This document shows positions 1 to 11,924 of a DNA stretch of 64,000 nucleotides, one piece after another. Within the stretch, counting starts at the first letter, position 1. The number at the start of each line of letters is the position of its first letter. The stretch covers positions 553,481-617,480 of the forward strand of contig JAQJVL010000253.1 of NCBI GenBank assembly GCA_035578905.1, written 5' to 3'. A model generated the notes under the pieces. The model saw nothing but the letters and a program-made list of their open reading frames with translations. It ran no database searches and was not told the DNA's origin. The stretch is from Stictocephala bisonia (lineage: Eukaryota; Arthropoda; Insecta; Hemiptera; Membracidae). Position numbers and translations under genes: made by a program.

Positions 1-985
1 CCTAGTGTGTCACCCGTCCTTCTGCAGCCCAAGCAGAACATAACGGGTAGATATAAGTGACATATGATAAGGGTGTATAGACGAACAGTGAAAGTAGGTT
101 TACATCCTAGTGTGTCACCCGTCCTTCTGCAGCCCAAGCAGAACATAACGGGTATATATATACGTGACATATGATAAAGGTGTATAGACGAACAGTGAAA
201 GTAGGTTTACATCCTAGTGTGTCACCCATCCTTCTACAGCCCAAACAGAACATAACGGGTATATATACGTGACATATGATAAAGGTGTATAGACGAACAG
301 TGAAAGTAGGTTTACATCCTAGTGTGTCACCCGTCCTTCTACAGCCCAAACAGAACATAACGGGTATATATACGTGACATATGATAAAGGTGTATAGACG
401 AACAGTGAAAGTAGGTTTACATCCTAGTGTGTCACCCGTCCTTCTGCAGCCCAAACAGAACATAACGGGTATATATACGTGACATATGATAAAGGTGTAT
501 AGACGAACAGTGAAAGTAGGTTTACATCCTAGTGTGTCACCCTTCCTTCTACAGCCCAAACAGAACATAACGGGTATATATACGTGACATATGATAAAGG
601 TGTATAGACGAACAGTGAAAGTAGGTTTACATCCTAGTGTGTCACCCGTCCTTCTGCAGCCCAAACAGAACATAACGGGTAGATATAGGTGACATATAAT
701 AAGGGTGTATAGACGAACAGTGAATGTAGGTTTACATCCTAGTGTGTCACCCATCCTTCTGCAGCCCAAGCAGAACATAACGGGTATATATACGTGACAT
801 ATGATAAGGGTGTATAGACGAACAGAGAAAGTAGGTTTACATCCTAGTGTGTCACCCGTCCTTCTGCAGCCCAATCAGAACATAACGGGTATATATACGT
901 GACATATGATAAAGGTGTATAGACGAACAGTGAAAGTAGGTTTACATCCTAGTGTGTCACCCGTCCTTCTGCAGCCCAGGCAGAA
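1..985. repeat. 105-bp satellite, about 9.4 copies
   Basis: Head-to-tail units begin at 1, 106, 213, 318, 423, 528, 633, 738, 843 and 948, each opening with CCTAGTGTGTCACCC. One unit is 107 bp because of an extra TA. Copies differ at only a few positions, for example CTGCAG versus CTACAG, so the array looks young or homogenised. It reaches the left edge, so its true length is unknown. At its right end the last partial unit passes directly into the 36-bp G-rich minisatellite. Because 105 is a multiple of 3, the minus strand stays open for 255 codons of a repeated 35-residue block; I read this as a by-product, not a gene. Confidence 0.97.
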
Positions 986-989
986 CATA

Positions 990-1670
990 CCGGACAACCC
1001 CACCCACCCCACCCACCCACCCTCCCATACACGTACTGTGGTATTGACCCACCTGCCCTCCCATACACTTCCTGTGGTATTGACCCACCCGCCCTCCCAT
1101 ACACGTACAGTGGTATTGACCCACCCGCCCTCCCATACATGTACAGTGGTACTGTTACAATACCAATACCACTGTACGTGTATGGGCTGGCGGGTGGGTC
1201 AATACCACTGTACGTGTATGGGCGGGCGGGTGGGTCAATACCACTGTACGTGTATGGGTGGGCGGGTGGGTCAATATCACTGTACGTGTATGGGTGGGCG
1301 GGTGGGTCAATACTACTGTACGTGTATGGGCGGGCGGGTGGGTCAATACCACTGTACGTGTATGGGCGGGTGGGTGGGTCAATACCACTGTACGTGTCTG
1401 GGCTGGCGGGTGGGTCAATACCACTGTTCGTGTATGGGCTGGCGGGTGGGTCAATATCATTGTACGTGTATGGGCGGGCGGGTGGTTCAATACCACTGTA
1501 CGTGTATGGGCTGGCGGGTGGGTCAATACCACTGTTCGTGTATGAGTGGGTGGGTGGGTCAATACCACTGTACGTGTATGGGCGGGCGGGTGGGTCAATA
1601 CCACTGTACGTGTATGGGCTGGCGGGTGGGTCAATACCACTGTTCGTGTATGAGTGGGCAGTAACGACAG
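990..1670. repeat. 36-bp G-rich minisatellite, palindromic array 1
   Basis: The unit is 36 bp (core GTACGTGTATGGGCGGGCGG then GTGGGTCAATACCACT). The left arm (about 990-1151) carries the C-rich strand on plus; the right arm (1167-1665, about 14 units) carries the G-rich strand. The flip lies in a 15-bp spacer, 1152-1166, between AGTGGTA and TACCACT. Several right-arm units (for example 1220-1234, 1256-1270 and 1328-1342) contain four GGG runs separated by single bases. At least five reading frames are open across the array, an effect of the 36-bp period. Confidence 0.96.
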
Positions 1671-1679
1671 TACGACAGT

Positions 1680-4600
1680 AACGAGTGATTTTAGGATTGT
1701 GAAAGAAGCAGCGAGCTTCTAGAAGTAGCAGGGAACTCCCGCGATATATCCAATTATTCAAGGCTCTAACCAGGGATTTGATGAATGTTTTTAGAATAGT
1801 ATGTATTATAAAGACTCCTAATTAGAATCAACAAGTCCTCGTCAAGCTCCTAGTGTCACTTGAATAATTGGAAATACGCAAATATTTTTTTATACTAACT
1901 AATGTTTGATAAAGTTTTCAAAGATATTTACTACCCTTTTATAATTACTGTAGTAACAAATAGAGCAGAAACCCTAAAGCCAGGTAAACTGTCTGTTCTA
2001 CCGACAGCGTGCCTCGTGCAAACTGAAAACTAATTAACAACATTTTAATTGAACAACTTTCTTCACACCCGTGTAAAGGCAAAACGATCATCGGACTCAC
2101 TGAGTCAGATGATTCACTTGTGTTGTTTAATTGTGTTTCTTTGTGACCTTCTTGCTTCTCTGACTGGCCGGAGAGAAGATCCTTTGAAAAAAAAACTCAA
2201 TAAGTAATCAGTTTCAAATATGTTGATAATAAAATGAATGGAACACCTATAATCTTAAAAAAGATATGAAAATGATAATATTATTATAAGATATGTAATA
2301 AATAATATTAAACGTTTTTCCAAGGTAGTTGAACATAGTTTTCAAAATCATAACTTAAACCATTCTAAAATGCAATAACTATTTCACCAGCAAACATAAA
2401 TAGATAATCATTTTATTCACACAAAAAAATAATTACAATGTAAAGATCATATAAACGGTGGAAATAATTTCCCTCATGGGCACATGCCTATGGGAGGGGG
2501 ACGGGCCACTACCAGCCAGGCGTAAAATAAAATGAAAATTTTACTATTATGTAAACAAATAAAAAATAAATACGTATATAAATAAACTTAAGTTTCATAA
2601 CAATTATTACTTAAACTACAAAGAGACACTTTTATAAACTAAATTTCGTAACATTAGAAGCCACAGCAAATAAAACCTAATAATAATAACAATTTCATAC
2701 TGTTGCTATTAATTATTTTGTATTGTGTTATTCACCTTTTCAAGTTTTTCATTAAATTATTATTGACTTATTTGATACAGTAATTGAATGATTATTAGCA
2801 ATAGAATAAAGTTTGAATTAGAGTAAAATATGTTGAAAAGTTTACTATTCTCGTGTATATGGCACACTAAGGGAATAAAATGTATGTCATATTTATTAAC
2901 AGTATTTACAGATACAAATACGTATTGGAAAGTAATAAATTCTCAATATGTTTTGATTTCACTAACGGTGCTACAAACCAAAGAGGTTCAACCAAACGCA
3001 CAGTGAAGAAGAGGTTAAACAGTCAGACTAGACCGACATTCTTGCCAAGTATGTCTCTATATATACCGGTATGTCAAGTATAAAGGAGGCGTACTGTGTC
3101 CGTATATAGTTTGGATAGGTCAAAAGGTTAGAGGTATAGTTCCATGAGTCAAAGTAAGAAAACAAGTTTCTGTAAATACAGTATTTAGGTTATAAAATGT
3201 TCGTCGCTCATAGAGCTGTTCGTTTGTGTATTTAAAGACGTCTTTGTTACCACTGAGGTTCAAATTAACAATCTTGGCTAAGAGGTTTGCATGTATAAAG
3301 TATAGAAACAGTTGTGTTGCTTACCAGAGTGCAATGAACAAATATAAGTTCTCCGTTGTTTATAATTGGATTTTGACAAACGAGAGCTCGTCGGATTTGT
3401 GATTTACGAGAAGTTCTTAATTTTTTTCTATATTTTGTAAATATAGATAGTCTTTAAAATACTTTTAACTTAATCTTTTATTCTTAAAGTGTTTTTATTA
3501 CAGGTATTTTTTACTGTAAAAGCTGTAAAATTTTACTCCTATTAAAGTTATAAAAAACTATTTTATCTTTTGTTAGAAATATATTGGACGAAATAAAAAT
3601 GTTGATAAATAAAACTAACGGTGAATAGAAAATCACATAGGCCTATACGAAGTGTCTGTACATGTATACTTTATTTATGTAAAGGTGCGATATATCAATG
3701 AATATCTACCTAAATAATAAATTCTTTAAAAAATTACCACATTTATAAACTACACGACATAAAAATGTATTTATAAACTATTTATCTGGTGACCTTCACC
3801 TTTATATTTCTAAATGTCTGCAATATAATTCCTTACGATATAACCCCCTTTCAAGGAACTTTATTATTGGACAGTTTCATATGATTCAGTAGTCAATCCA
3901 CCTAACAGAAATATATTCATACCGAACCATACTCATTCCTGTGTTGATTATACTATTCTTTTCAGGATCTATACAGTCCTGATACGGATTAACATTTTTT
4001 CAACCGTTCAGATAAAACAATGAATCTCATGACTCATAAACACAATCTAAACTTGTACTTTTTGCCTTAACTTTACAATTTATATCACTTCCTAGAAACG
4101 GCCCATATGAAGCCCAAAGAAAATCTTTAATACAAGCATATGGTAACATGGATATCAAATTGAAGATCAAAATCTGTAGAACAAAATGCCACAAACTTAC
4201 CTCTATCGAACAACCGGATCAAATATGGTAGAAGTTTGAAATTAAACACTTATCTGAGATTAATTTTCTGTCATTTTGCAGAGAATGTCCCTTTTCATAT
4301 CATATTTGCGGAATTATGTTCTCATAATAGGCACATTTAACCTGATGTTCATTAATAATTTGACTTAATTAAAAACTTTCTTTTTACTCCTAGTGGACCA
4401 TTTACCAGGAATTTCAGCAGCCACTTGATATGTCTTACTAGAAGGTGTTTGTGACTTGTAAACATTATAAAGCTTTTTGGTTCTGTATATAAAGTGGTTG
4501 AATGATTAATTTACTATTCCACAGTTTTACAATGTCAATCGAACACACACTTCGAATGGCTGTCGTTTCCAAGTTAGTCGTCCATTGGAAATATGTTTGT

Positions 4601-5560
4601 GGCACTGTGTTCTATTAATAAAAGACTTTAATTATATAGGCTTAGTCACATATGCTTGTATTTCAGATTTTCTTTGCACTCCAAGTTCCCAGGAAGGGAT
4701 GGAAATTATACAGTTACACCAAAAATCACAACTTTATATCATGTTTTTTTTTGTCTGCTGTGTTTCAATGCATCATCTCGAACAGGCGATAAAATATTAA
4801 GCTGTATCAGGACTTACTTTTCACTGTGTATTTGATAGCCCTACACTTTATGCTTTTGTTTTATAAATAACATCGCACCAAAATTTAAAAAACGAGGTAA
4901 GACTCATAATATAAAGTAGACTAATTAGACAACAAACAAATTGTAAATTAAAGAAGTAATTGCATATGTTAATTAGCCGTACCTCGCGTCCGAGTCAGTT
5001 GTGTCGAGGCCAACTTTGTTCTGGAACACTCCGGCACATCTCGTAATTGAACTTGTTAATTAAGTCAAACTCGTTATGTAAGCCAAACAACATCAGCCGT
5101 TGCCATTTAATAGCTTTTACATTACTGTTTGAAACTCAAGTATAAAAAGAAGTTTGCCCATGATTAAATTACTACAACAAGGAACATTTTCGAGTACTCA
5201 CTCAAATCAATATTAATTCCGACATTACTTTTTTGAATAACTATTATTAGAAACTCATCATGATATAGGAGAAAATTAGCAGGAAATAAGTTGATAAAAG
5301 TTGTGTTACTAAATGAAGTTGAAGGTTCCTAGATATGTGTTTCAGTGGGGATGGAAGCTCCTCCCATTTTGCCCATTTGTTTGAGTGGCAAAATGAGCCC
5401 CTTATCAATTATTTATGTGTAATAAAAATCAGTTTGACGTAGAAAATTTCGTATACTTGCACAATTATCATAGAACTTGACTTAAATAGTAAATTTGAAA
5501 CACAAATTTCCTAATTTTTTTTATCATAATACGATATTCTAATATTTTTCAAACGTATAT
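1680..5560. other. AT-rich non-coding stretch, nothing recognised
   Basis: About 3.9 kb of AT-rich sequence with many stops in all frames. Small islands of higher GC content occur at about 2465-2525 and 4978-5045. The open frames at 2880-3083 and 4585-4800 are short, of biased composition and show no family motif. I found no RNA gene and no tandem repeat. Confidence 0.6.
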
Positions 5561-5564
5561 TTTC

Positions 5565-5960
5565 GTATACACAGGATGCCCATAAAGTCCCACCTATGTT
5601 ATTTTCTAACTATGTCATAACGAATTGTGGATAAGTAGAAGTTAGTCCATCAATGTCCTCGCAAAAATGACGACGATGATCAAAATAATCTCCCCATTTA
5701 ATTCATGTAAAGTTTAATCTTGTAAGTGAGAAAAATAATTTTTTCAAGCAAGTTTCTGCTTAAAAAAAAACTTTTGGAAACACCTCACAAAGTTGATGCT
5801 GACCTGGTTGACTGCTGCGGATCTTCAACGAAATGTTCCACAACTTCAAATGCTTTATCTTCGCCTAAAGAAAGCTGAACAGAGTGTGAAGCATCTGCAA
5901 CTGATCCTACTTGAGGAAACTTTAATATTAAATTTCATAGGTATTTCCTGCACAAAGGCC
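5565..5960 (-). pseudogene. possible fossil of a helix-turn-helix DNA transposon
   Basis: On the minus strand, conceptual translation around 5855-5780 gives EDPQQSTRSAS followed by GVSKS. This resembles the helix-turn-helix segment of DUF4817-type transposon proteins of insects, which have an EDPQKSTR-like stretch followed by VSRSTV. Frame is lost repeatedly after that. At the far end (5573-5596) lies AGGATGCCCATAAAGTCCC, like the 'gtgtcccataagtcc' termini I associate with such elements. No intact frame exists. The recognition rests on memory of short motifs, so the assignment is tentative. Confidence 0.3.
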
Positions 5961-6112
5961 TGCTAGCATGTGCTACACACGATTCACATTAAAATATTTC
6001 TGCTTCATGAAAATTGTTATTTGCTGCACCTAAAGTTAATTGCATTTCTACTTTATTCTCCCGACTACGGGGTATCTTGTATTAAATTAAGAAAATGGTG
6101 AAAGTAATTTAA

Positions 6113-7410
6113 TTAAATTTTTTCTTTATTGTGTAAAGGCAATGAATACATTGCATCACAATATTCAACTAGATAACCTACCCATTCATGCCAACAATAA
6201 CCCTTACATACAATTTTGCCATTCACACTCCTTTCACACCAGATCAGGTCCGAGGTTTTGATTTTTGCAATTAAGCTATAAGTTTGGCAATCATCCCTGC
6301 GGTCCATCATAAATTCGTCAAGAGAGTAAAATGCTTTTGAAACCAAAATGGTTTTCAACTGAGCTTTGACACTTTTTTCGTTTTGTTGTTTGATACCTTC
6401 AGGGAGATGATTAATTAATCTGACATTTACTTGGGAAGGCAATTTTCTGAATGCATTTGTCCTGTGCTGTTGGACGCGTAAGTTATCCCTGCCTCTCGTC
6501 TCATATTGGTGAATATCCCCACCCCGGACCGAAGAGCAACTCAAACCAGAGTATAAGATCACATCGAGAATATAGAGATAGGACAAAGTCAGAAATCCTA
6601 CCTCCCTAAAGGCACGACTCTACTTTTCCCTCCCTACCTACCTCCCTACACGACTCTACTTTTCAAATTTAGGATCATCCTCGCGGCTCTTTATTGAAGC
6701 CTGAAGACACGGTCCAACCTGTACTTTGCACAGCTGCCCCAGAGTCTTATTCCATATACCAGATGAGGATACATTTGACCATAAGAGGCCATTTTCAGGA
6801 CATTAACAGGATAATGCCTTGCCAAGTTGCGGAGGGAACAGATAACTTGTCACAAACAATATCCACATGATCGTCCCAAGTCAGTCCCCTCTCCTAGGAA
6901 TTTTGTTGACTCCATTTCATCAAGCGGAAGATCATCCTCAAAAACTTGTTTCAGTTTTTGAGGATGATCTTGTTTCAGAATCTTGCCTCTTCAATGTAAA
7001 TTTCATGAAATTTGACTTTGATTCGTTCATTTGCAGACTGATTTCGGAAAAAAATTGAATGCAAGAATTCAGTTCTGAAAATGTGATTGTTTCCAAGTCT
7101 TGAAGAGTCTTGGCTTTGACGCAAAGAGTCGTGTCGTCTGCATACTGAACTATCTTTCCATTCTGGATTGATTAGTTCAGATCATTTAAGTAAATCAAAA
7201 AGAGAATTGGTCCAAGGATAGATCCCTGTTGGACTCCTTGGGTGGTCTTACTTTTTGAAGACAAGGTGCCCGATATTCTACACACTGGTCACGGCCATTT
7301 AGATACTATCTGAGCCATTTTAGTGGTATACCTCGTACACCATATCTTTCTAACTGGTGCAACAAAGTTTCGTGGTGCATACAGTCAAATGCTTTGTAGT
7401 AAATCTCATT
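6113..7410 (-). pseudogene. 5'-truncated LINE reverse transcriptase, frameshifted (CR1/Jockey-like)
   Basis: Reading the minus strand from 7410 down, the palm motifs of a non-LTR reverse transcriptase appear in order. There is KAFDCMHHETLL followed by LERYGVRGIPLKWL (about 7400-7310), then SKTTQGVQQGSILGPILF (about 7255-7200), then the catalytic box VQYADDTTLC (about 7150-7115). The C-terminal region follows as one open frame (6586-6113) with YETRGRDNLRVQQHRTNAFR, LPSQVNVRLINHLPEGIK and a terminal FYSLDEFM, typical of the end of these ORF2 proteins. In-frame stops and frameshifts separate the blocks, so it is dead. No fingers domain or endonuclease lies upstream; homology stops near 7410, as expected for 5' truncation. 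The exact clade (CR1, L2 or Jockey) is not resolved. Confidence 0.85.
6928..6971. repeat. perfect 18-bp stem hairpin inside the LINE remnant
   Basis: AAGATCATCCTCAAAAAC (6928-6945) is followed by an 8-base loop and its exact reverse complement (6954-6971). CTTGTTTCAG also occurs directly on both sides of the right arm, suggesting a local inverted duplication. Confidence 0.9.
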
Positions 7411-9719
7411 AAAAAAACTATTAACTACAGTGACGAATAAACAAACAAACCGCTGAAATAGGTAAACTGTTTACACTGATTATTCCTCTTAACGTTTCTT
7501 TTCTCTTGAAGTTTCAAACTTATCATAAGTAATACTGCATAGCAATTAAGTGCAATTAGCAATTAGGCTTAAGAATTCGAGGATACAACATGGAAAACCC
7601 CACAGTATAAAAGTTTTCTTTCCAATAAAACATAAAAAAATTTCGAATGGTAAAAAATAGTAGCAAATAAAGTTATACCGTTTCCCAAAGGAAATTAGTT
7701 TCTTCCAAGTCGTTGGAAATGTATTGGGGAGTTGAAGGGGGGAGGGTGGAACTATATTGACACCTAAACACTAAACACATTTGCCAATATTCACTTCATG
7801 TATATATTCATAGAGTCATATTAAATATTGTTTCACAAGTTTCATTATTTAAATTTTGTTCTTCATATGTTATTGTTGTTGTCATATCAAATTTTGCTAT
7901 TTAAAAATATCTGACATCAATATTACGTTAATGAAACATCCATATTTACTGGACTAAATCATGTTGTAGTTTTTATTTGATACATTGTAGTTTCATCACC
8001 ATACATTGTAACATTAGTTATTACTTATATGCGTTTATGAACATTATGATTTATTTGGAGAACTTGAGCAAGCATGTAAAGTTCTATTGTAGGGAGGATC
8101 GATGGACGACCCGACGATCACAGGGGGCCATGTAGGGTGAGTGGGTGGGTCAATAAGGCATCTTACATTATACAACCGATGACAAGTGTACGAAGTCACT
8201 TTACACATCAGAACACGTATCAATCGTCATTCAAGTATTTTTTATATAAATGATAAAATTAAATAACAATGGCACCTCATTTTATACGAAGTTTTTTCAA
8301 AATATTCAAAATACGTTGGAAAACCGGAAAAATTGAGCACCTATCTCAAGAAGGAGGCAGTTAAAAGAGCACCCCTCATTATTATTATTATTTTTTTAAT
8401 TTCACTAACAGAAAATATTCCATATTTAGACCTTGATTAGACAGTATTATTATTATTAAAAAATATATATATAAAATATAACTGGTGATAATTGTACTAA
8501 AGTATTCTGTATGCTAAAGCAAAACGCACCAAAAGAACAAACTACGGGCGTAATACCTCTATAGCAAAAAACATCTCGTATATTTTCGTCAAAATACTTT
8601 CTTTAAATAGCTTTAAAATGACAAAGTTATCTGATTAGATACCGATGAATTAAATTATGTGAAACCAAAAATGTATTTGGAGATTTGTTCTTTTACCTCT
8701 GATCAACTTAACGAAATTGGATTGACTCAGGTTTTTCTGTGGTCCAGTTTATCCTTAGCTATAAGATGTCCGCCCAACTGGATAAATAGATCCAGAAATA
8801 CGAGCCCAGTAATCGTGTTGGTTTACCTAAGGGTAGACTCTGATTGAATACTATTACAATATATATGTCCAATCATATTTAATATGAATTATTAAAAATA
8901 TTTATTAAAAATTACACTTGAAAGTCCAGTGTATATATGAGACCAATTATTGATATGATAATTTACTGTGTGATAAAATACTATGTTTAGTTGAAGCTTA
9001 TTAAAACAGTGCTGTGTTTTTTGATGACGCAATAACTACAATTAATTAGTAGCTTTGTATGAGCCCAGATGGTAATTAACCCTTAAAAATTACGATAAAG
9101 AACATAACTTACAGGGTATTTTCTCACTTTTCTGGACGTTTCTCCTTAAGGACTCACCTGCAAAATATATTTTGGTTAGTAACAACATGGATGCTTAGCT
9201 ACAAAATTGCAAGTTGTAATACATTTGGAAAAAAACTGTTGATTTATAGTAAAAAAAGATAACAACTGTCACTCTTAGTAGCGAAACTATTCCAATTAAA
9301 TGTTGGAACAAACCATTACTTAATTATAAAAAGTATACTTAAACTGTGACTTTTAAATGGTGAAATTATAATGTTCATTTTACTAAGATACGGTAAGATT
9401 AGGTCTTCCTAGTCCACTATATTTGTCTTGTAGAAGAGTATAAACTTCATAATAAATTCAAATTAATCATTCAAAATGGTCTACAAAAGACATTGAAATG
9501 GGTTGTAATTCTTTTTTACCCACGTTTTATTTATAATTCTTATTTATATAGTGTTGCTCTACATTAGATAATATGGGCATATTAATTCAAAATATAAAAT
9601 GTAAAATTCCATTATCAAAATATCAATATTATTGTACTTCAAAGTAGGTAAGACCATTGTCAAACTCTCACTCAACCGCCTGGAGTAATTAATTCAAAAC
9701 GCGTCACTGCCTACACCAG
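7411..9719. other. AT-rich stretch with one degenerate 36-bp unit
   Basis: Mostly AT-rich with no supported gene. At 8131-8155 (TGTAGGGTGAGTGGGTGGGT then CAATA) there is a single degenerate match to the G-rich half of the 36-bp minisatellite, next to a small GC-rich patch at 8095-8130. The open frame at 8659-8847 has no recognisable feature. Confidence 0.55.
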
Positions 9720-11015
9720 TGTGAAGGAAACGACTGCCACATATCTTGGTGTACCTCCTTGCTCAACGATACGTCAGTGTAGTCTATCTACCACAGAGGA
9801 TGGATTAGGTACAGTTTAGTGACACTGGTCAAACTGTTCTGTGGTTATAGAAACAGGTATGATTTCTATGGGTGAATATGAAGTCACAAGTGAAGGATAC
9901 ACACCTCGGTGTAGCTCCTTGCTCAACGATACGTCAGTGTAGTCTATCTACCACAGAGGATGAATTAGGTACAGTTTAGTGACACTGGTCAAACTGTTCT
10001 GTGGTTATAGAAACAAGTATGATTTCTATGGGTGAATATGAAGTCACAAGTGAAGGATACACACCTTGGTGTAGCTCCTTGCTCAACGATACGTCAGTGT
10101 AGTCTATCTACCACAGAGGATGAATTAGGTACAGTTTAGTGACACTGGTCAAACTGTTCTGTGGTTATAGAAACAAGTATGATTTCTATGGGTGAATATG
10201 AAGTCACAAGTGAAGGATACACTCCTCGGTGTAGCTCCTTTCTCAACGATGCGTCAGTGTAGTCTATCTACCACAGAGGATGGATTAGGTACAGTTTAGT
10301 GACACTGGTCAAACTGTTCTGTGGTTATAGAAACAAGTATGATTTCTATGGGTGAATATGAAGTCACAAGTGAAGGATACACACCTCGGTGTAGCTCCTT
10401 GCTCAACGATACGTCAGTGTAGTCTATCTACCACAGAGGATGAATTAGGTACAGTTTAGTGACACTGGTCAAACTGTTCTGTGGTTATAGAAACAAGTAT
10501 GATTTCTATGGGTGAATATGAAGTCACAAGTGAAGGATACACACCTTGGTGTAGCTCCTTGCTCAACGATACGTCAGTGTAGTCTATCTCCCACAGATGT
10601 TGAATTAGGTACAGTTTAGTGACACTGGTCAAACTGTTCTGAGGTTATAGAAACAAGTATGATTTCTATGGGTGAATATGAAGTCACAAGTGAAGGATAC
10701 ACACCTTGGTGTAGCTCCTTGCTGAACGATACGTCAGTGTAGTCTATCTACCACAGAGGATGAATTAGGTACAGTTTAGTGACACTGGTCAAACTGTTCT
10801 GTGGTTATAGAAACAAGTATGATTTCTATGGGTGAATATGAAGTCACATGTGAAGGATACACACCTTGGTGTAGCTCCTTGCTCAACGGTGCGTCAGTGT
10901 AGTCTATCTCCCACAGAGGTTGAATTAGGTACAGTTTAGTGACACTGGTCAAACTGTTCCGTAGTTATACAAACAAGTATGGGTTCTATGGGTGAATAGG
11001 AAGTCACAAGTGAAG
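9720..11015. repeat. 160-bp satellite, 8 copies
   Basis: The anchor GCTCAACGATACGTCAGTGT recurs exactly every 160 bp at 9761, 9921, 10081, 10241 (first base changed), 10401, 10561, 10721 and 10881. Units share TCAAACTGTTCTGTGGTTAT and GAAGTCACAAGTGAAGGATA. Divergence is a few percent, highest in the last two copies. No long open frame crosses it. Confidence 0.97.
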
Positions 11016-11704
11016 AAAAAAATCCTTATTTTAAATTCAATTAACTGTTTTATGAATACAAAATCTATAAAAAAGAAAAATTATTACCACTCATTTTAAG
11101 TACGATACGAACTACATTTGAATTTATAATATTGATAACAATAACCAAGAAACTGTTGTGTAAATATTTAAAAAAAATCGTAATGGCTAATAACAAAGGC
11201 TTGACAATCCAAAAACATACTCAATCGTTGAAATTATACTATAGAAAAATATCATATAACTATATGAAAATCGTAATTATATCGTCTAGTAGTCTAATAC
11301 AAGATATAAGATACAAATGGAACGATTAAAGGGCGTTAAAATAATAGTGAGTTATAAACTATAACAAATCAATAACTATAAATTTGACCAATAAATAAAT
11401 GATATAAATAACAAATAAATGCTTAAATACATGCAAACATCCATTATAAAACCACAGTTTGGATGTGTAGAAAAGCTTCCAGTCATCAAAACAAAACAAT
11501 CCTTCAAATTATGACATCATAAGCTACTTTAGATATTGAAAATGTATTAAAACGTTAGATTTTTGGGTAAAATTAGAAGACCTTAGGAATTCTTTCATAC
11601 AGATTAAAATAATCGATTAAACATCATATACTTTATTATATTTTGTAGTACAAACTAAAACAAACGCAAAATTTATATTCTTTTTAATTTTTTTACCGTA
11701 CATA
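11016..11704. other. AT-rich stretch, nothing recognised
   Basis: Low-complexity AT-rich DNA. The frame 11132-11329 encodes a Lys/Ile/Tyr/Ser-rich product typical of random AT-rich sequence and is not called. Confidence 0.6.
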
Positions 11705-11924
11705 ACAATGACCCACCAGCACACTTACATACGTACAGTTTTATTGACCCACCCGCCCACCCATACACGTACATTTTTATTGACCCACTAGTCCACCCAT
11801 ACACGTACAGTTTTATTGACCCACTAGCCCACCCATACACGTACAGTTTTGTTGACCCACCCGCCCACTCATATAAGTACAGTTTTATTGACCCACCCAC
11901 CCACCCATACAAGTACAGTGATAT
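11705..11924. repeat. 36-bp minisatellite, array 2 (about 6 units)
   Basis: Units of the form ACCCACCCGCCCACCCATAC then ACGTACAGTTTTATTG, all with the C-rich strand on plus. Relative to array 1, most units have TTTTATTG in place of TGGTATTG, so this locus has been homogenised locally. No inverted right arm is present. Confidence 0.93.

Noticed and set aside
107..874. 255-codon minus-strand open frame with a 35-residue repeat
   Set aside because: It is the 105-bp satellite read in a frame without stops; the period is a multiple of three, units vary freely and the frame ends when the array ends.
906..1761. Several long open frames with 12-residue repeats (IPLYVYGRAGGS, THPPAHTRTVVL and similar)
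   Set aside because: They cover the same 36-bp array in at least five frames on both strands. Openness follows from the unit, not from coding selection.
9720..11015. CRISPR-like repeat-spacer array
   Set aside because: Whole 160-bp units are conserved with no variable spacers; the context is eukaryotic.
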